This document shows positions 18,809 to 25,965 of a stretch of DNA of 49,498 nucleotides, piece by piece (within the stretch, counting starts at the first letter, position 1; each line of letters begins with the position of its first letter). Source of the stretch: Mesorhizobium sp. B2-7-2 (lineage in GTDB: Bacteria > Pseudomonadota > Alphaproteobacteria > Rhizobiales > Rhizobiaceae); NCBI RefSeq assembly GCF_006440775.1, contig NZ_VFTZ01000033.1, positions 1-49,498 on the forward strand. The letters run 5' to 3'. Both the position numbers and the translations under genes were made by a program. The notes under the pieces were generated by a model. It was not told where the DNA came from, ran no database searches, and saw nothing but the letters and a program-made list of their open reading frames with translations.

Positions 18809-20206
18809 CTACCCGGGATGCGTCATGTCCTCGGGCCGCACCAGCCGATCGTAATCGGCTTCGCTGACCAGCCCGGTGGCCAAGGCCTCCTCGCGCAAGG
18901 TCGTGCCGTTCTTGTGCGCGGTCTTGGCAATCTTGGCCGCGTTGTCGTAGCCGATGGTCGGCGCCAGCGCCGTCACCAGCATCAGCGAGCGCTCTAGCGC
19001 GGCCTTGATGTTGTCCTCGCGCGCCTCGATGCCGACCACGCAATTGTCGGTGAAGGAGACGGAAGCATCGGCCAGCAGCTGTACCGACTGCAGGAAGTTG
19101 TAAGCCATCAGCGGGTTGTAGACGTTGAGCTCGAAATGGCCCTGGCTGCCGGCGAAGGCAAGTGCTGCATTGTTGCCGAACACCTGCACGCAGACCTGCG
19201 TCAGCGCCTCGCACTGGGTCGGGTTGACCTTGCCCGGCATGATCGAGGAGCCCGGCTCGTTTTCCGGCAGCGAGAGCTCGCCGAGGCCCGAGCGCGGGCC
19301 GGAGCCGAGCAGGCGGATGTCGTTGGCGATCTTGAACAGCGCCGCGGCGGCCGCGTTGATCGCGCCATGCGAGAACACCATGGAATCATGCGCCGCCAGC
19401 GCTTCGAACTTGTTCGGCGCGGTGACGAAGGCGATGCCGGTGATAGCGGCGATGCGGTCCGCCACCTTTTCCGCGAAGCCGACCGGCGCGTTGAGCCCTG
19501 TGCCGACGGCGGTGCCGCCCTGCGCCAGCTCCTGCAGGCCGGGCAGCGTCAGCTCGATGCGCTTGATCGAGGAGGCGACCTGCGCGGCATAGCCGGAAAA
19601 TTCCTGGCCGAGGGTCAGCGGCGTAGCGTCCTGCGTATGCGTGCGGCCGATCTTGATGATGTGATTGAAGGCACGGGCCTTGGCGCCGAGCGCCTTGTGC
19701 AAATGGTGCAGCGCCGGGATGAGGTGGTGCGCGACCCGCTCGGCGCAAGCGATGTGCATGGCCGTCGGATAGGTGTCGTTGGACGACTGGCTCATATTTA
19801 CGTGGTCGTTCGGATGCACCGGCTTCTTCGAGCCCATGACGCCGCCGAGCATCTCGATCGCCCGGTTGGAGATCACCTCATTGGCGTTCATGTTCGACTG
19901 CGTGCCAGAGCCCGTCTGCCAGACGACCAGCGGAAAGTGCTCGTCGAGCTTGCCGTCGATCACCTCTTGCGCTGCTTCCACGATCACCTCGCCGATGGCC
20001 GGGTCGAGCCGCTTCATCTCCATGTTCACTTCGGCGGCGGCTCGCTTGACGATGCCGAGCGCACGCACGATCGAAGCCGGTTGCTTCTCCCAGCCGATTT
20101 TGAAATTGCCCAGGGAACGCTGCGCCTGCGCGCCCCAATAGCGGTCGGCCGCGACCTCGATGGGACCGAACGTATCGGTTTCGGTTCTGGTCTTTTCAGC
20201 GCTCAC
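18809..20206 (-). CDS. fumC: Fumarate hydratase class II
   Basis: 465 residues, the usual length of the iron-independent fumarase that interconverts fumarate and malate in the TCA cycle. The superfamily signature GSSIMPGKVNPTQ is present, as are TGSGTQSNMNANEV, HPNDHVNMSQSSND and GRTHTQDATPLTLGQEFSGY, the substrate-site segments. The correct start is the GTG at 20206 (VSAEKTRTETDTFGPIEV), which has GGAGA upstream and matches the usual N-terminus; the longer frame to 20254 is not supported. Single-gene unit. Confidence 0.95.
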   Translation of the reverse strand: MSAEKTRTETDTFGPIEVAADRYWGAQAQRSLGNFKIGWEKQPASIVRALGIVKRAAAEVNMEMKRLDPAIGEVIVEAAQEVIDGKLDEHFPLVVWQTGSGTQSNMNANEVISNRAIEMLGGVMGSKKPVHPNDHVNMSQSSNDTYPTAMHIACAERVAHHLIPALHHLHKALGAKARAFNHIIKIGRTHTQDATPLTLGQEFSGYAAQVASSIKRIELTLPGLQELAQGGTAVGTGLNAPVGFAEKVADRIAAITGIAFVTAPNKFEALAAHDSMVFSHGAINAAAAALFKIANDIRLLGSGPRSGLGELSLPENEPGSSIMPGKVNPTQCEALTQVCVQVFGNNAALAFAGSQGHFELNVYNPLMAYNFLQSVQLLADASVSFTDNCVVGIEAREDNIKAALERSLMLVTALAPTIGYDNAAKIAKTAHKNGTTLREEALATGLVSEADYDRLVRPEDMTHPG

Positions 20207-20318
20207 GGCAAGTCTCCGTCTGTCGATTGGGCAAGGGCGTATCGCGTTGCACAAACCGCATCAAGCGGAGATTGCGAGCGGGGAAGATGCAAATCGGTTG
20301 AAGGAACGGGTATGAACC

Positions 20319-20969
20319 TTATCCGGCCGAGGCTAACCCGACGGGCCTGGCTTGGCGCAGACCCAGCCGGCCCGCGACGAAATCCTTGACCTGGCGCACC
20401 GCCTGCTCGCGCGTGACGCTGCCCGGCTGCAGGCCAAGCCTGAGCCACAGTCCGTCGATCAAAGCGGTGACGCCGAGCACGGTCTCCTCGGCCAGTTCGG
20501 GCGAAGCGAGGCCGCGCAGGCCGGACAAGAGGTTCGAGCGCATGCGCGCGTGGATGACTTTCTGGATGCGCGCCAGCTTCTCGTCGCGCGGCACCTCCGC
20601 GCAGAGCGACAGCCATGCGTGGCAAAGCGGCGGCAGGAACAAATGCTCCTCGAAATTGCCCTCGATCACGGCGTCCACGCGCTCCATCGGTGTCCGCGCC
20701 CGCTGAAGCCGGGCGACGACGGCGTGACAGAGCACGGCGTTCGCCTCGCGCATGGCGTGCTCGAACAGCTCCTGCTTGTTGCGGAAATAATGCAGCACGA
20801 TGCCCTTCGAGGCGCCGGCCTGGGCCGCGACCTTTTCCAGCGTCGCGCCGGCGATGCCTTCGCGCTCCAGCACCGCGAAGGCCGCCTGCCGCAGTTCCTT
20901 GCGGCGTATGTCGCTGAGGCGTGTGAGTTTCACCGTACCGATCCATGCATGGCGAATCCACGTTGACAT
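20319..20969 (-). CDS. betI: BetI-like TetR family repressor
   Basis: 216 residues. The helix-turn-helix lies near residues 30-70: AGATLEKVAAQAGASKGIVLHYFRNKQELFEHAM. The rest follows the BetI pattern, including VDAVIEGNFEEHLF and the conserved ALIDGLWLRLGL segment. BetI normally represses glycine-betaine synthesis and uptake genes and is relieved by choline. The neighbour on the divergent side is a choline-binding protein gene, which supports the name, but betA/betB/betC are not in the window. The ATG at 20969 lacks a good ribosome site; a GTG twelve codons in (VKLTRLSDIRRKEL) could be the true start. Confidence 0.75.
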   Translation of the reverse strand: MSTWIRHAWIGTVKLTRLSDIRRKELRQAAFAVLEREGIAGATLEKVAAQAGASKGIVLHYFRNKQELFEHAMREANAVLCHAVVARLQRARTPMERVDAVIEGNFEEHLFLPPLCHAWLSLCAEVPRDEKLARIQKVIHARMRSNLLSGLRGLASPELAEETVLGVTALIDGLWLRLGLQPGSVTREQAVRQVKDFVAGRLGLRQARPVGLASAG

Positions 20970-20990
20970 TTTCGTCCGCTCAGATCAATG

Positions 20991-21027
20991 ATTGACCAAT
21001 GGGACAATAAAATGACCAACAGGTCAA
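20991..21027. promoter_or_regulatory. Candidate BetI operator between betI and choX
   Basis: TGACCAA occurs twice (20993-20999 and 21013-21019), 20 bp apart, about two helical turns. The first copy is inside the palindrome ATTG-AC-CAAT (20991-21000). GGTCAA at 21022-21027 is an inverted match to TTGACC at 20992. The cluster lies 27-63 bases before the choX ATG, downstream of a TTGACA at 20963. Confidence 0.5.
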
Positions 21028-21053
21028 AAGCGATCGAAAAGAGGAGAACCGGA

Positions 21054-21992
21054 ATGTTGCGCATGCTTGCGAGAGGCGTCTGTGTCGCGGCGCTAATGCT
21101 GGCTTCCCATGCGGCCGGAGCCGCCGAGGCCGAAGGCTGCAAAGCGGTTCGCATGGCCGAACCCGGCTGGAACGATCTCGCCTTCACCACGGGTGTGGCC
21201 AAGGTGCTGCTCCAGGCGCTCGGCTACGAGCCGCAAAGCGAGGTGCTTGGCATCAACGTCATCTATGAAGGCATGAAGAACAAAGACCTCGACCTGTTCC
21301 TCGGCTGCTGGGATCCGGCCATGGTCACCTACTATGAGCCCTACAAGAAAGACGGTTCGATCGAGAATGTGCGCGTCAACCTGGTCGGCGCCAAATACAC
21401 CTTCGCCGTGCCGACTTATGTCTGGGACGCCGGCGTCAAGGACCTGTCGGACCTGCACAAATTCGCCGACAAGTTCGGCAAGAAGATGTACGGCATCGAG
21501 CCCGGATCCAATCAGCTCATGATGGATGCCATTGCCGATCCGCAATATGGTCTGGACGGCTGGCAGGTGGTCGAATCGAGCGAAGCCGGCATGCTTTCGG
21601 AGGTCGGCTACGAGATCAAGGAGAAGCAGTTCATCGTCTTCCAGGGTTGGGCGCCGCACCCGATGAACACGATGTACGACTTCAAGTACCTGACCGGCGG
21701 CGACAAGTTCTTCGGCCCGAATTTCGGCGCCGCTACCGTGACCACCCAGGTGCGCAAGGGTTTCCTGCAGGAATGTCCCAACGTCGCGCAGTTCCTGAAG
21801 AACCTTGCCTTCGACATCGACATGGAAAATGTCGGTATGGGCTATCTCATCAATGACGGCATGAAGCCGGAGGATGGGGCGCTGAAGTCGATCACCCTGC
21901 ACAAGGATCGGCTCGATGCGTGGCTCGCCGGCGTCACCACCTTCGACGGCAAGCCCGGCCTTGCCGCGGTCAAGGAAAAGCTCGGACTGTGA
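21054..21992 (+). CDS. choX: Choline ABC transporter substrate-binding protein
   Basis: 312 residues with a signal peptide ending near SHAAGA. The aromatic cage known from the Sinorhizobium meliloti ChoX structure is conserved: Trp39 and Asp41 (AEPGWNDL), Trp86 (LGCWDPAM), Tyr115 (AKYTFAVP) and Trp199 (QGWAPHP). It should bind choline with high affinity in the periplasm. The ATG at 21054 follows GAGGAG; the frame is open upstream through the operator region. Unusually, the permease and ATPase genes (choW, choV) do not follow; an alpha/beta hydrolase overlaps the stop by four bases. The transporter partners must be elsewhere or supplied by another system. Confidence 0.92.
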   Translation: MLRMLARGVCVAALMLASHAAGAAEAEGCKAVRMAEPGWNDLAFTTGVAKVLLQALGYEPQSEVLGINVIYEGMKNKDLDLFLGCWDPAMVTYYEPYKKDGSIENVRVNLVGAKYTFAVPTYVWDAGVKDLSDLHKFADKFGKKMYGIEPGSNQLMMDAIADPQYGLDGWQVVESSEAGMLSEVGYEIKEKQFIVFQGWAPHPMNTMYDFKYLTGGDKFFGPNFGAATVTTQVRKGFLQECPNVAQFLKNLAFDIDMENVGMGYLINDGMKPEDGALKSITLHKDRLDAWLAGVTTFDGKPGLAAVKEKLGL

Positions 21993-22825
21993 GGCCGTCA
22001 GCCTTGGAACTGACGGATCAGGAGGCCGAGCAGGCGTCCTGGGCCGGGCGCAAGCAGACCGTCGACATCGGCGGTCTCGACCTTGCCTATGTCGAGATCC
22101 CGGGTTCGGAGCCGCCGCTTGTCCTGGTGCACGGCTTCACCGACACCAGCCGCAGCTTCTCGCTGCTGGCGCCGCATCTTCCCGGCCGCCGGCTTATCGT
22201 GCCGGACCTGCGCGGCCACGGCGGCTCGCAGGCGGGCGAGGGCTGCGGCATCGCCGATTTCGCCGACGACATCGCCGGGCTGATCCGGCGCCTGCGGCTC
22301 GACCGGCCGGTCGTCGTCGGCCATTCGCTGGGTGGCATGGTGTCGATCGCGCTGGCTACACGGCATCCGGAACTGGTCGGCGGCCTGGTAATCCTGGCAA
22401 GCGCGCTGATGCCCGGTTTCGAGCAGGATCACCAACTGATCGATGGTGTCGCGGCGTTGCGCGATCCGATCTCGCCGGTCGATCCCTTCTATCATTGGTG
22501 GCATGCCTGCCGGCCGGGCGTGCCGCGGGCTTTTCTCGCCGGCCTGGCGAAAGACGCGTCCGCGATTCCCGCAGCGCGCTGGCGCGCCATTCTCGAAGAA
22601 GTCCGTCGCACCGATCTGACCGCCGCGGCGCGCGCCGTGCAGGCCCCGACGCTGATCATCGCAGGCGGGCGCGATCCGCTTTTTGGCGAAGCGCATCAGC
22701 GGGCGATGGCAGGGGCGCTGGCCGGATCGCGCCTGGTGTGGGCACAGGATTGCGGCCACAATCCGCATTGGGAAGATCCGGCCTTTGTCGCCGAGGCAAT
22801 AGCCGGCATGTTGCCGACAGCGTGA
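21989..22825 (+). CDS. Alpha/beta-fold hydrolase
   Basis: 278 residues. The order of motifs is classic: oxyanion region LVLVHGFTDTSRSF, then PDLRGHGGS, nucleophile elbow VVGHSLGGM (Ser in GHSLG), acid AGGRDPLF and catalytic His in DCGHNPHWEDP. Substrate unknown; the lid segment DPFYHWWHACRPG is aromatic-rich. I start at the GTG at 21989 that overlaps the choX stop (GTGA) with AAGGAAAAG upstream; a TTG at 22004 is possible. Coupling to choX suggests a role with choline-type esters or related quaternary amines, but that is inference only. Confidence 0.87.
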   Translation: MRPSALELTDQEAEQASWAGRKQTVDIGGLDLAYVEIPGSEPPLVLVHGFTDTSRSFSLLAPHLPGRRLIVPDLRGHGGSQAGEGCGIADFADDIAGLIRRLRLDRPVVVGHSLGGMVSIALATRHPELVGGLVILASALMPGFEQDHQLIDGVAALRDPISPVDPFYHWWHACRPGVPRAFLAGLAKDASAIPAARWRAILEEVRRTDLTAAARAVQAPTLIIAGGRDPLFGEAHQRAMAGALAGSRLVWAQDCGHNPHWEDPAFVAEAIAGMLPTA

Positions 22826-23584
22826 CTATCGCAACAGCGACCGGGCCGTGGGCGTCAGGCGCAACGTCTCGGCCGGCTTCGTGGCGACGGCCGCCATGGC
22901 TTCGCGGGCCGCCCGCCATGCCGGCGAAGCGGCGAGGCCGGCCCAATGGCCCGCGTGGACATCGCCATCGTCGAAACCGGCAACGGCGATGAAGACATTT
23001 TCGCCGGCCCGCACGGGCAGCCGAGGAAACGTGTTTTCGGAATGCTCGCTGACGAAGGCGCCGAGAAGCCGGGCGCCGTTTGTCGCAAGTTGCGGAACGG
23101 CCTCAGCCTGGAAGCGCTCGGCAAAGCCGGCCTCAGTGCCTGGCCGCAAATGATGAATCGAAATCTCAACAAAGCCGGGCAACCGACTCCCATTGCTCAT
23201 GGTTTCAGCCTCGGTGGCTGTCGGCCGCAGCACCCCCGACAGGTCGAAACCCGCGCCCCGCCAAGCCGGTTTGAGCAGCAACACGTCGTCGGAATCGATC
23301 ATCGTCGCATTGGCGGCATCGCGATGCGCTGCCCAGACCGGGCCGCCATAGAAGGCGCTCAGCGCGTCCTTTCTCGTTTCCATGTCCTCAAAACCGCGCA
23401 GCCAGACGAACATGTCGGGGCGGTCGAGATCGCGGAACTGTCCGATGACGGTCATGCCCGTCGCTTCCTGCGTTTCGACGAACTCCCGCTCGAACAGCGC
23501 GATCAGCGTTTCGCGCTGCCCGGGCTTCAGCGTGTATTGCCGAAGCTCGACGACGGGCGAGGCAAGGCGGGAAGGTCGGTTCAT
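22826..23584 (-). CDS. NIPSNAP family protein (two-domain)
   Basis: 252 residues containing two alpha+beta-barrel (ferredoxin-like) NIPSNAP units. The first starts VVELRQYTLKPGQRETLIALFEREFVETQE and includes GQFRDLDRPDMFVWLRGFED; the second runs FVEISIHHLRPGTEAGFAERF to FIAVAGFDDGD. NIPSNAP proteins resemble dimeric alpha-beta barrel enzymes, but the activity is usually unknown. It abuts the hydrolase stop directly and is divergent from a TetR gene, with palindromes over its own promoter, so it is probably that regulator's target. Confidence 0.85.
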   Translation of the reverse strand: MNRPSRLASPVVELRQYTLKPGQRETLIALFEREFVETQEATGMTVIGQFRDLDRPDMFVWLRGFEDMETRKDALSAFYGGPVWAAHRDAANATMIDSDDVLLLKPAWRGAGFDLSGVLRPTATEAETMSNGSRLPGFVEISIHHLRPGTEAGFAERFQAEAVPQLATNGARLLGAFVSEHSENTFPRLPVRAGENVFIAVAGFDDGDVHAGHWAGLAASPAWRAAREAMAAVATKPAETLRLTPTARSLLR

Positions 23585-23595
23585 GGCCAGAATCT

Positions 23596-23649
23596 CAAAA
23601 CAGGGTGATCATCCTGTTTATAAACAGACCGGTTGTCCTGTTTTGTCAA
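23596..23649 (-). promoter_or_regulatory. NIPSNAP promoter overlapped by palindromic operator
   Basis: Minus strand: TTGACA (23644-23649), 17-base spacer, TGTTTA (23621-23626). Overlaying this are a perfect 14-bp palindrome CTGTTTATAAACAG (23614-23627) and a 9-bp inverted pair CAAAACAGG (23596-23604) / CCTGTTTTG (23637-23645). One arm covers the -35 and the palindrome covers the -10, the layout expected for repression by the adjacent TetR protein. Confidence 0.65.
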
Positions 23650-23665
23650 TCTGCTATCGTGATTT

Positions 23666-23817
23666 TCCCCTTCTCCCCTTGTGGGAGAAGGTGGATCGGC
23701 GCGCAGCGCCGAGACGGATGAGGGGTGTTCCAGCGGAGTGAGAGGTTGGCTTTCCCGGAACACGCTTATCCGTCCTCACTTTGCTCAGGTACCCTCTCCA
23801 ACAAGGAGAACGGGGAG
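23666..23817. repeat. Imperfect palindromic repeat (ATGAGGGGTG family)
   Basis: The left arm begins CCCTTCTCCCCTTGTGGGAG and continues through GGCGCGCAGCGCC and GACGGATGAGGGGTGTTCC. The right arm, from about 23757, is a decayed inverted copy (GGAACACGCTTATCCGTC, then CCCTCTCCAACAAGGAGAAC). A 46-base segment, 23698-23743, recurs exactly and inverted at the right edge of the window (49453-49498). The right arm supplies the ribosome site of the TetR gene that follows. Confidence 0.85.
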
Positions 23818-23823
23818 ATCGCC

Positions 23824-24471
23824 GTGGCCCAACGCAAAAAGCGCACCAACGATCCGGAAGGCATGCGCCGGCGCGTCCTCGACGTGGCGGAAGGCGCCTT
23901 CCAGGCGCGCGGCTATCACGCCTCGAGCCTTGGCGATCTGATGGCGGCGGCCGGTGTCACCGGCGGCGCGCTGCACCACCATTTTCCGACCAAGAAGGCG
24001 CTGGCGCTCGCAGTGATCGAGGAACGAGTGGCGGCGGCGGTCCAGGAGACCTGGATCGACCCGGTGCTGGCGGCGACATCGGCCCGCGAAGGCGTGCGGG
24101 CCGTGTTCGAGGCGGTGGCTGCGGAGCTAGAGCGACAGGGCTATGTCCGCGGCTGCCCGCTTAACAATCTGGCGCATGAACTGTCGCTGGCCGACGACGA
24201 GTTTCGCCTGGCGCTTGCCAAGATCTTCGCCGGCTGGCGGAGGGCGATCGCCGACAAGATCCGGGCCGACCAGCAGGACGGCTGGGAGGGTGGGACCGAA
24301 CCCGACCGCTTCGCCGCGCTTGCGGTGGCTGCTTATTCCGGCGCCATGTCGATGGCCAAGACATCACAGGACGCCGCGGTGTTGCTGGAGTGCTTGAGGG
24401 GGCTGGAAAGCGTGCATCCGTCTTTGGGCGGATTGGCAACGAGACGACGCCGCAGGGTGTTGTTGCGATAA
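23824..24471 (+). CDS. TetR/AcrR family regulator
   Basis: 215 residues. The DNA-binding domain is RRRVLDVAEGAFQARGYHASSLGDLMAAAGVTGGALHHHFPTKKALALAVIEERV (about 14-70). The C-terminal part has YVRGCPLNNLAHELS, the TetR_C pattern of the YxaF/NemR-like group, where the Cys can be a redox or electrophile sensor in some members. The start is a GTG at 23824 with GGAG six bases upstream; that site sits at the end of a palindromic repeat. It is divergent from the NIPSNAP gene, whose promoter carries likely operator palindromes. Confidence 0.85.
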   Translation: MAQRKKRTNDPEGMRRRVLDVAEGAFQARGYHASSLGDLMAAAGVTGGALHHHFPTKKALALAVIEERVAAAVQETWIDPVLAATSAREGVRAVFEAVAAELERQGYVRGCPLNNLAHELSLADDEFRLALAKIFAGWRRAIADKIRADQQDGWEGGTEPDRFAALAVAAYSGAMSMAKTSQDAAVLLECLRGLESVHPSLGGLATRRRRRVLLR

Positions 24472-24502
24472 CGCTGCCAGGACAGAGGGAGGTGGTCCGA
24501 GG

Positions 24503-25645
24503 GTGTTTAATCGGATGACGATGAATCGCTCTTCGCCAGCAACCGTTTCGCGCCGCATCTTCATCGCCGGAGGTCTCGCTGCTGCCGGCGTACTGCCTCG
24601 CGTCGCGTTCGGCCAGACCGGCAGGCGCATCCAGCCGATCGACGCCACTTTCCTCTTCATCGCCGATATTCATGCCTGCCGCATGGCGAGCGGGCTCAGT
24701 CCCAACTGCCTGCAGGAAGGCAAGACCGATGCAGCACTTCTGCGCAACGTCGCGGCCTTGAACGCGATTGCCGACAAGAAGTGGCCGGCCGAGATCGACG
24801 GCGTTGCCACCGGCCTGCGTTCGGCCGGCACCCGCATCGGCACGCCGCTCGGCCTCGTCACCGGCGGCGACATCACCGACGATGGCGGCGGCCAGGTCAC
24901 GGAGCCCAGCGAAGGCACGCAGCTTCTGCAGTTCTCCAAGCGCTATCAGGAAGGTGTCGGGCCGGACCGGGTCCACATCCCCGTCTATGTCGGGCTTGGC
25001 AATCATGATCTCGACCAGAACGGCTCGCCGCCGCACGTCGATTGGTATCGCCGCGAATTGCGCGATTATGTCGAGGTCAACCATCGTCCCGGCGTGTTCT
25101 TCAAGCCGCCGGTGCCCGCTACCGAATACGACGTCGATACCGACTGCTATTCCTGGGACTGGGGCGGCCTGCATCTCGTCCAGATGCACCGCTTCGCCGG
25201 CGATACCGGCCATGGCGCGCCAAGCAGCCTGCCTTGGCTGAAGCAGGACCTCGCCACCTATGCCGGCGACGGCCGGCCGGTCATCCTGTTCCAGCATTAT
25301 GGCTGGGACACTTTCTCGACGGAGCGCTGGGATCCCGTGAAACACACCTATGGTGACGATGGCTCCGGCCGCCCGCATTGGTGGGGCGAGGCCGACCGCC
25401 AGGCGCTGCTGGCCGCGATAAAGGGCTACAATGTGATTGCCGTCTTCCACGGCCACCAGCACGAAGTGCCGATGATCTACCAGCGTGACGGGCTCGACAT
25501 CATCAAGCCGAAGGCGGCCTATATGGGCGGCTTCGCGCTGGCCAGGGTCACTGCCGGCAACATGGATGTGGTGTTGGGCGAGGCGGCCGGCGACCATGGC
25601 GAGATCGTCTTCACCAACGCTTTCGCCAAGCAATTCCAGACATGA
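24503..25645 (+). CDS. Tat-exported calcineurin-like metallophosphoesterase
   Basis: About 376-380 residues. The N-terminus has a twin-arginine signal (VSRRIFIAGGLAAAGVLPRVAFG). Metal-site motifs of the calcineurin-like superfamily appear in order: ADIHA (DxH), GGDIT (GD), GLGNHDLD (GNHD), LFQHYGWD and FHGHQHE (GHxH). It should be a periplasmic phosphoesterase with a two-metal centre; the substrate is unknown. The GTG at 24503 (after GGGAGG), and ATGs at 24515 and 24521, are all possible starts. A hairpin follows the stop immediately. Confidence 0.85.
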   Translation: MFNRMTMNRSSPATVSRRIFIAGGLAAAGVLPRVAFGQTGRRIQPIDATFLFIADIHACRMASGLSPNCLQEGKTDAALLRNVAALNAIADKKWPAEIDGVATGLRSAGTRIGTPLGLVTGGDITDDGGGQVTEPSEGTQLLQFSKRYQEGVGPDRVHIPVYVGLGNHDLDQNGSPPHVDWYRRELRDYVEVNHRPGVFFKPPVPATEYDVDTDCYSWDWGGLHLVQMHRFAGDTGHGAPSSLPWLKQDLATYAGDGRPVILFQHYGWDTFSTERWDPVKHTYGDDGSGRPHWWGEADRQALLAAIKGYNVIAVFHGHQHEVPMIYQRDGLDIIKPKAAYMGGFALARVTAGNMDVVLGEAAGDHGEIVFTNAFAKQFQT

Positions 25646-25648
25646 AAA

Positions 25649-25668
25649 AGGCCGCCTCGCGGCGGCCT
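25649..25668 (-). terminator. Intrinsic terminator with its T-run on the minus strand
   Basis: Stem AGGCCGCC/GGCGGCCT with a TCGC loop directly after the metallophosphoesterase stop. On the plus strand the tail is CTTGCC, but on the minus strand it is TTTTTCATG, so it works best for leftward transcription. It may still block readthrough in both directions. Confidence 0.7.
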
Positions 25669-25965
25669 CTTGCCTATCTCGACATCAAGACAAGACGGCC
25701 TCAGAATGCTTTGCGAACCTTCTCGTTCACGTCGCCACTAAGCCTTCTGCACCTTGCCGGCCGTTGCTTGACGGAAGCCCTTCATTGGCTTGACGCGCAT
25801 CTCCTGGGTCTGGACACGAGAACCGCATCCGGGTCTGACAACGTGCCGGATCCGTTTGGGTTCCAGGCCGCGGCGATCACTCTCTCGGTGCGGTTGCATC
25901 GGATAAGGCAATCCGGTTAGGGTCTGCCGCGGCTGCGGGAGAGGGCAGCCCTGGGGGAAACGAGT
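25669..25965. other. Intergenic stretch with a possible short leftward ORF
   Basis: No established gene. On the minus strand, 25738-25899 reads 53 residues (starting MQPHRESDRRGLEPKRIRHV, ending MKGFRQATAGKVQKA), Arg/Lys-rich and with CAGGAG ahead of an internal ATG at 25800. It would end 70 bases before a leftward terminator, which is the only support. I do not recognise it. On the plus strand TTGCAT-N17-TTAGGG (25894-25922) is a plausible promoter for the patatin gene. Confidence 0.25.

Noticed and set aside
25738..25860. Signal recognition particle RNA or Ffh-like fragment
   Set aside because: A segment reading KRIRH...GSRVQ vaguely recalls the Ffh M domain, but the match is short, lacks the Met-rich tail and is not supported by neighbouring sequence.
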